NCBI GenBank assembly: GCA_030824835.1 | Contig: JAPJRA010000181.1 | Coordinates: forward strand, 1-6,976 | Origin: Geminicoccaceae bacterium | GTDB lineage: Bacteria; Pseudomonadota; Alphaproteobacteria; Geminicoccales; Geminicoccaceae | Length of the DNA stretch: 6,976 bases | Reading direction: 5' to 3' | Shown: positions 6,533 through 6,976 of the stretch, piece after piece | Numbering within the stretch: the first letter of the stretch is position 1 | Layout of the letters: each line of letters begins with the position of its first letter | Notes under the pieces: model-generated | Database searches by the model: none | What the model was told of the DNA's origin: nothing | Seen by the model: only the letters and a program-made list of their open reading frames with translations | Made by a program: the position numbers and the translations under genes

Positions 6533-6564
6533 GTGGCCCGGTCGCCGACAAGGCGCCGGGCCAC
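6533..6564 (+). repeat. Strong GC-rich hairpin without a T-tract
   Basis: The left arm GTGGCCCGGTCGCC (6533-6546) pairs with GGCGCCGGGCCAC (6552-6564) over 13 base pairs with one bulged T (6542) and a five-base loop GACAA. It is the strongest hairpin I see in the spacer. No run of T follows on either strand, so a classical factor-independent terminator is unlikely; an RNA structure in the leader of the plus-strand gene is possible. Confidence 0.5.
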
Positions 6565-6643
6565 GCTACTACCGGCCGATACAGCAGGCTGCCGTCCTGC
6601 GTCGTAAACGGATTGTTAACCATCCTGTCCGATGCTGCGTCGG

Positions 6644-6663
6644 GCTGCCGGGCGCTCGGCAGC
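6644..6663 (+). repeat. Stem-loop just upstream of the EF-hand gene ribosome site
   Basis: GCTGCCG (6644-6650) and CGGCAGC (6657-6663) form a perfect 7-bp stem around a six-base loop. It ends 9 bases before AAAGGG, the ribosome site of the EF-hand gene, and would sit in the messenger leader, where it could affect translation or stability. Confidence 0.45.
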
Positions 6664-6672
6664 GGCAACAGC

Positions 6673-6678
6673 AAAGGG
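6673..6678 (+). promoter_or_regulatory. Ribosome binding site of the EF-hand gene
   Basis: AAAGGG lies 7 bases before the ATG at 6686. A closer ATG at 6679 is in another frame and gives no recognisable product, so 6686 is chosen. Confidence 0.6.
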
Positions 6679-6685
6679 ATGGTTC

Positions 6686-6976
6686 ATGCGCGGCATGCAC
6701 AATCATATCCTGCTCGGTGTGGCGGCGCTCGCTGCTCTCTTCCCGTCCGGCTTACCGTCACCGGCACATGCCGACGACGCCGTGCGGCCGCGGGTGCCGG
6801 CGTTGCTCGCCGCCCTCGACGCCAACAAGGACGGTCGACTGACGCTGGAGGAGCTCGAGGCCGACCGCGAGCAGCAGTTCGCCCGATTCGATCGGGACGG
6901 CAACGGCCGGCTGTCGGCGGAGGAATACCAGGCGATGTGGCTGGAGGCGGCACGCGAGCGGCTGGCACGTCAGTTT
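6686..6976 (+). CDS. Secreted EF-hand calcium-binding protein (3' end outside window)
   Basis: An open frame of 97 codons begins at the ATG at 6686 and runs off the right edge without a stop. Residues 1-29 form a signal peptide: MRGMHNH start, ILLGVAALAALF core, SPAHA cleavage site before DD. Two canonical 12-residue EF-hand loops follow: DANKDGRLTLEE (45-56) and DRDGNGRLSAEE (69-80), each with acidic or polar ligands at positions 1, 3 and 5, Gly at 6, Leu at 8 and Glu at 12. The loops are 24 residues apart, closer than in a calmodulin pair, which is usual for small bacterial periplasmic EF-hand proteins. It should bind calcium in the periplasm; partners are unknown. It is transcribed away from the other genes, and the missing 3' part may hold further loops. 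Confidence 0.87.
   Translation, partial: MRGMHNHILLGVAALAALFPSGLPSPAHADDAVRPRVPALLAALDANKDGRLTLEELEADREQQFARFDRDGNGRLSAEEYQAMWLEAARERLARQF

Larger units (their letters stand above)
6316..6685. other. Divergent intergenic region, 370 bases
   Basis: No credible protein-coding gene lies between the reductase start and the EF-hand gene start. Small open frames on both strands here lack a ribosome site and family-like sequence. The region is visibly less GC-rich near 6345-6480 than its neighbours. It contains the palindromic operator and reductase promoter (6361-6394), a 13-bp dyad (6411-6423) and three stem-loops (6479-6493, 6533-6564, 6644-6663), listed separately. No convincing plus-strand promoter was found by eye. 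Confidence 0.7.

Noticed and set aside
6533..6564. Rho-independent terminator
   Set aside because: The stem is strong but no T-run follows on either strand, so it is listed only as a hairpin.
6613..6636. TTGTTA as a -35 box for the EF-hand gene
   Set aside because: No acceptable -10 hexamer lies 15-19 bases downstream.
6432..6674. Minus-strand 80-codon open frame in the spacer
   Set aside because: No ribosome site and no recognisable features; it covers all three stem-loops, including their paired arms.
6375..6842. Plus-strand open frame of 155 codons spanning the spacer and the EF-hand start
   Set aside because: It starts inside the palindromic operator, lacks a ribosome site, and is out of frame with the convincing signal peptide and EF-hand loops of the gene starting at 6686.
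6684..6968. Minus-strand open frames opposite the EF-hand gene
   Set aside because: Low-complexity Arg/Ala/Pro antisense translation; the plus strand has two canonical calcium loops.

Overview
The window is GC-rich, densely coded DNA, most likely from an alphaproteobacterium. That assignment is an inference from base composition, codon use and gene types; no rRNA or tRNA is present to confirm it. Four genes lie head to tail on the minus strand and a fifth, partial gene lies on the plus strand at the right edge. I see no mobile element, CRISPR array, RNA gene or clear factor-independent terminator.

Right to left on the minus strand, the first pair is an aldo/keto reductase (5311-6315) followed 7 bases later by a TetR-family repressor (4710-5303). 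A 25-bp near-perfect palindrome (6361-6385) overlaps the likely promoter upstream of the reductase and is the best candidate operator for this TetR protein. Together they look like a small self-regulated module for an unknown, probably carbonyl, substrate.

The second pair is a membrane-bound CHASE2-nucleotide cyclase (2472-4607, or to 4691 if the upstream ATG is used). It overlaps by 8 bases a very large secreted protein that runs off the left edge (<1-2479). No single complete reading frame in the window represents that second protein, but it translates without a stop for 826 residues. It has a signal peptide, a FecR-like domain, a TPR superhelix and the first part of an outer-membrane beta-barrel. 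The coupling suggests a two-protein envelope device: a barrel/FecR/TPR component on the outer-membrane side, and an inner-membrane periplasmic sensor that makes a cyclic nucleotide. This is the most interesting content of the window. Several details, such as the start codon, a possible lipobox and unusual base-recognition residues in the cyclase, deserve a second look.

Between the reductase and the plus-strand gene lies about 370 bases of non-coding DNA (6316-6685). It holds the palindrome, a second 13-bp dyad and three stem-loops, the last directly before the ribosome binding site of a secreted EF-hand calcium-binding protein (6686->6976), which is cut off by the right edge.
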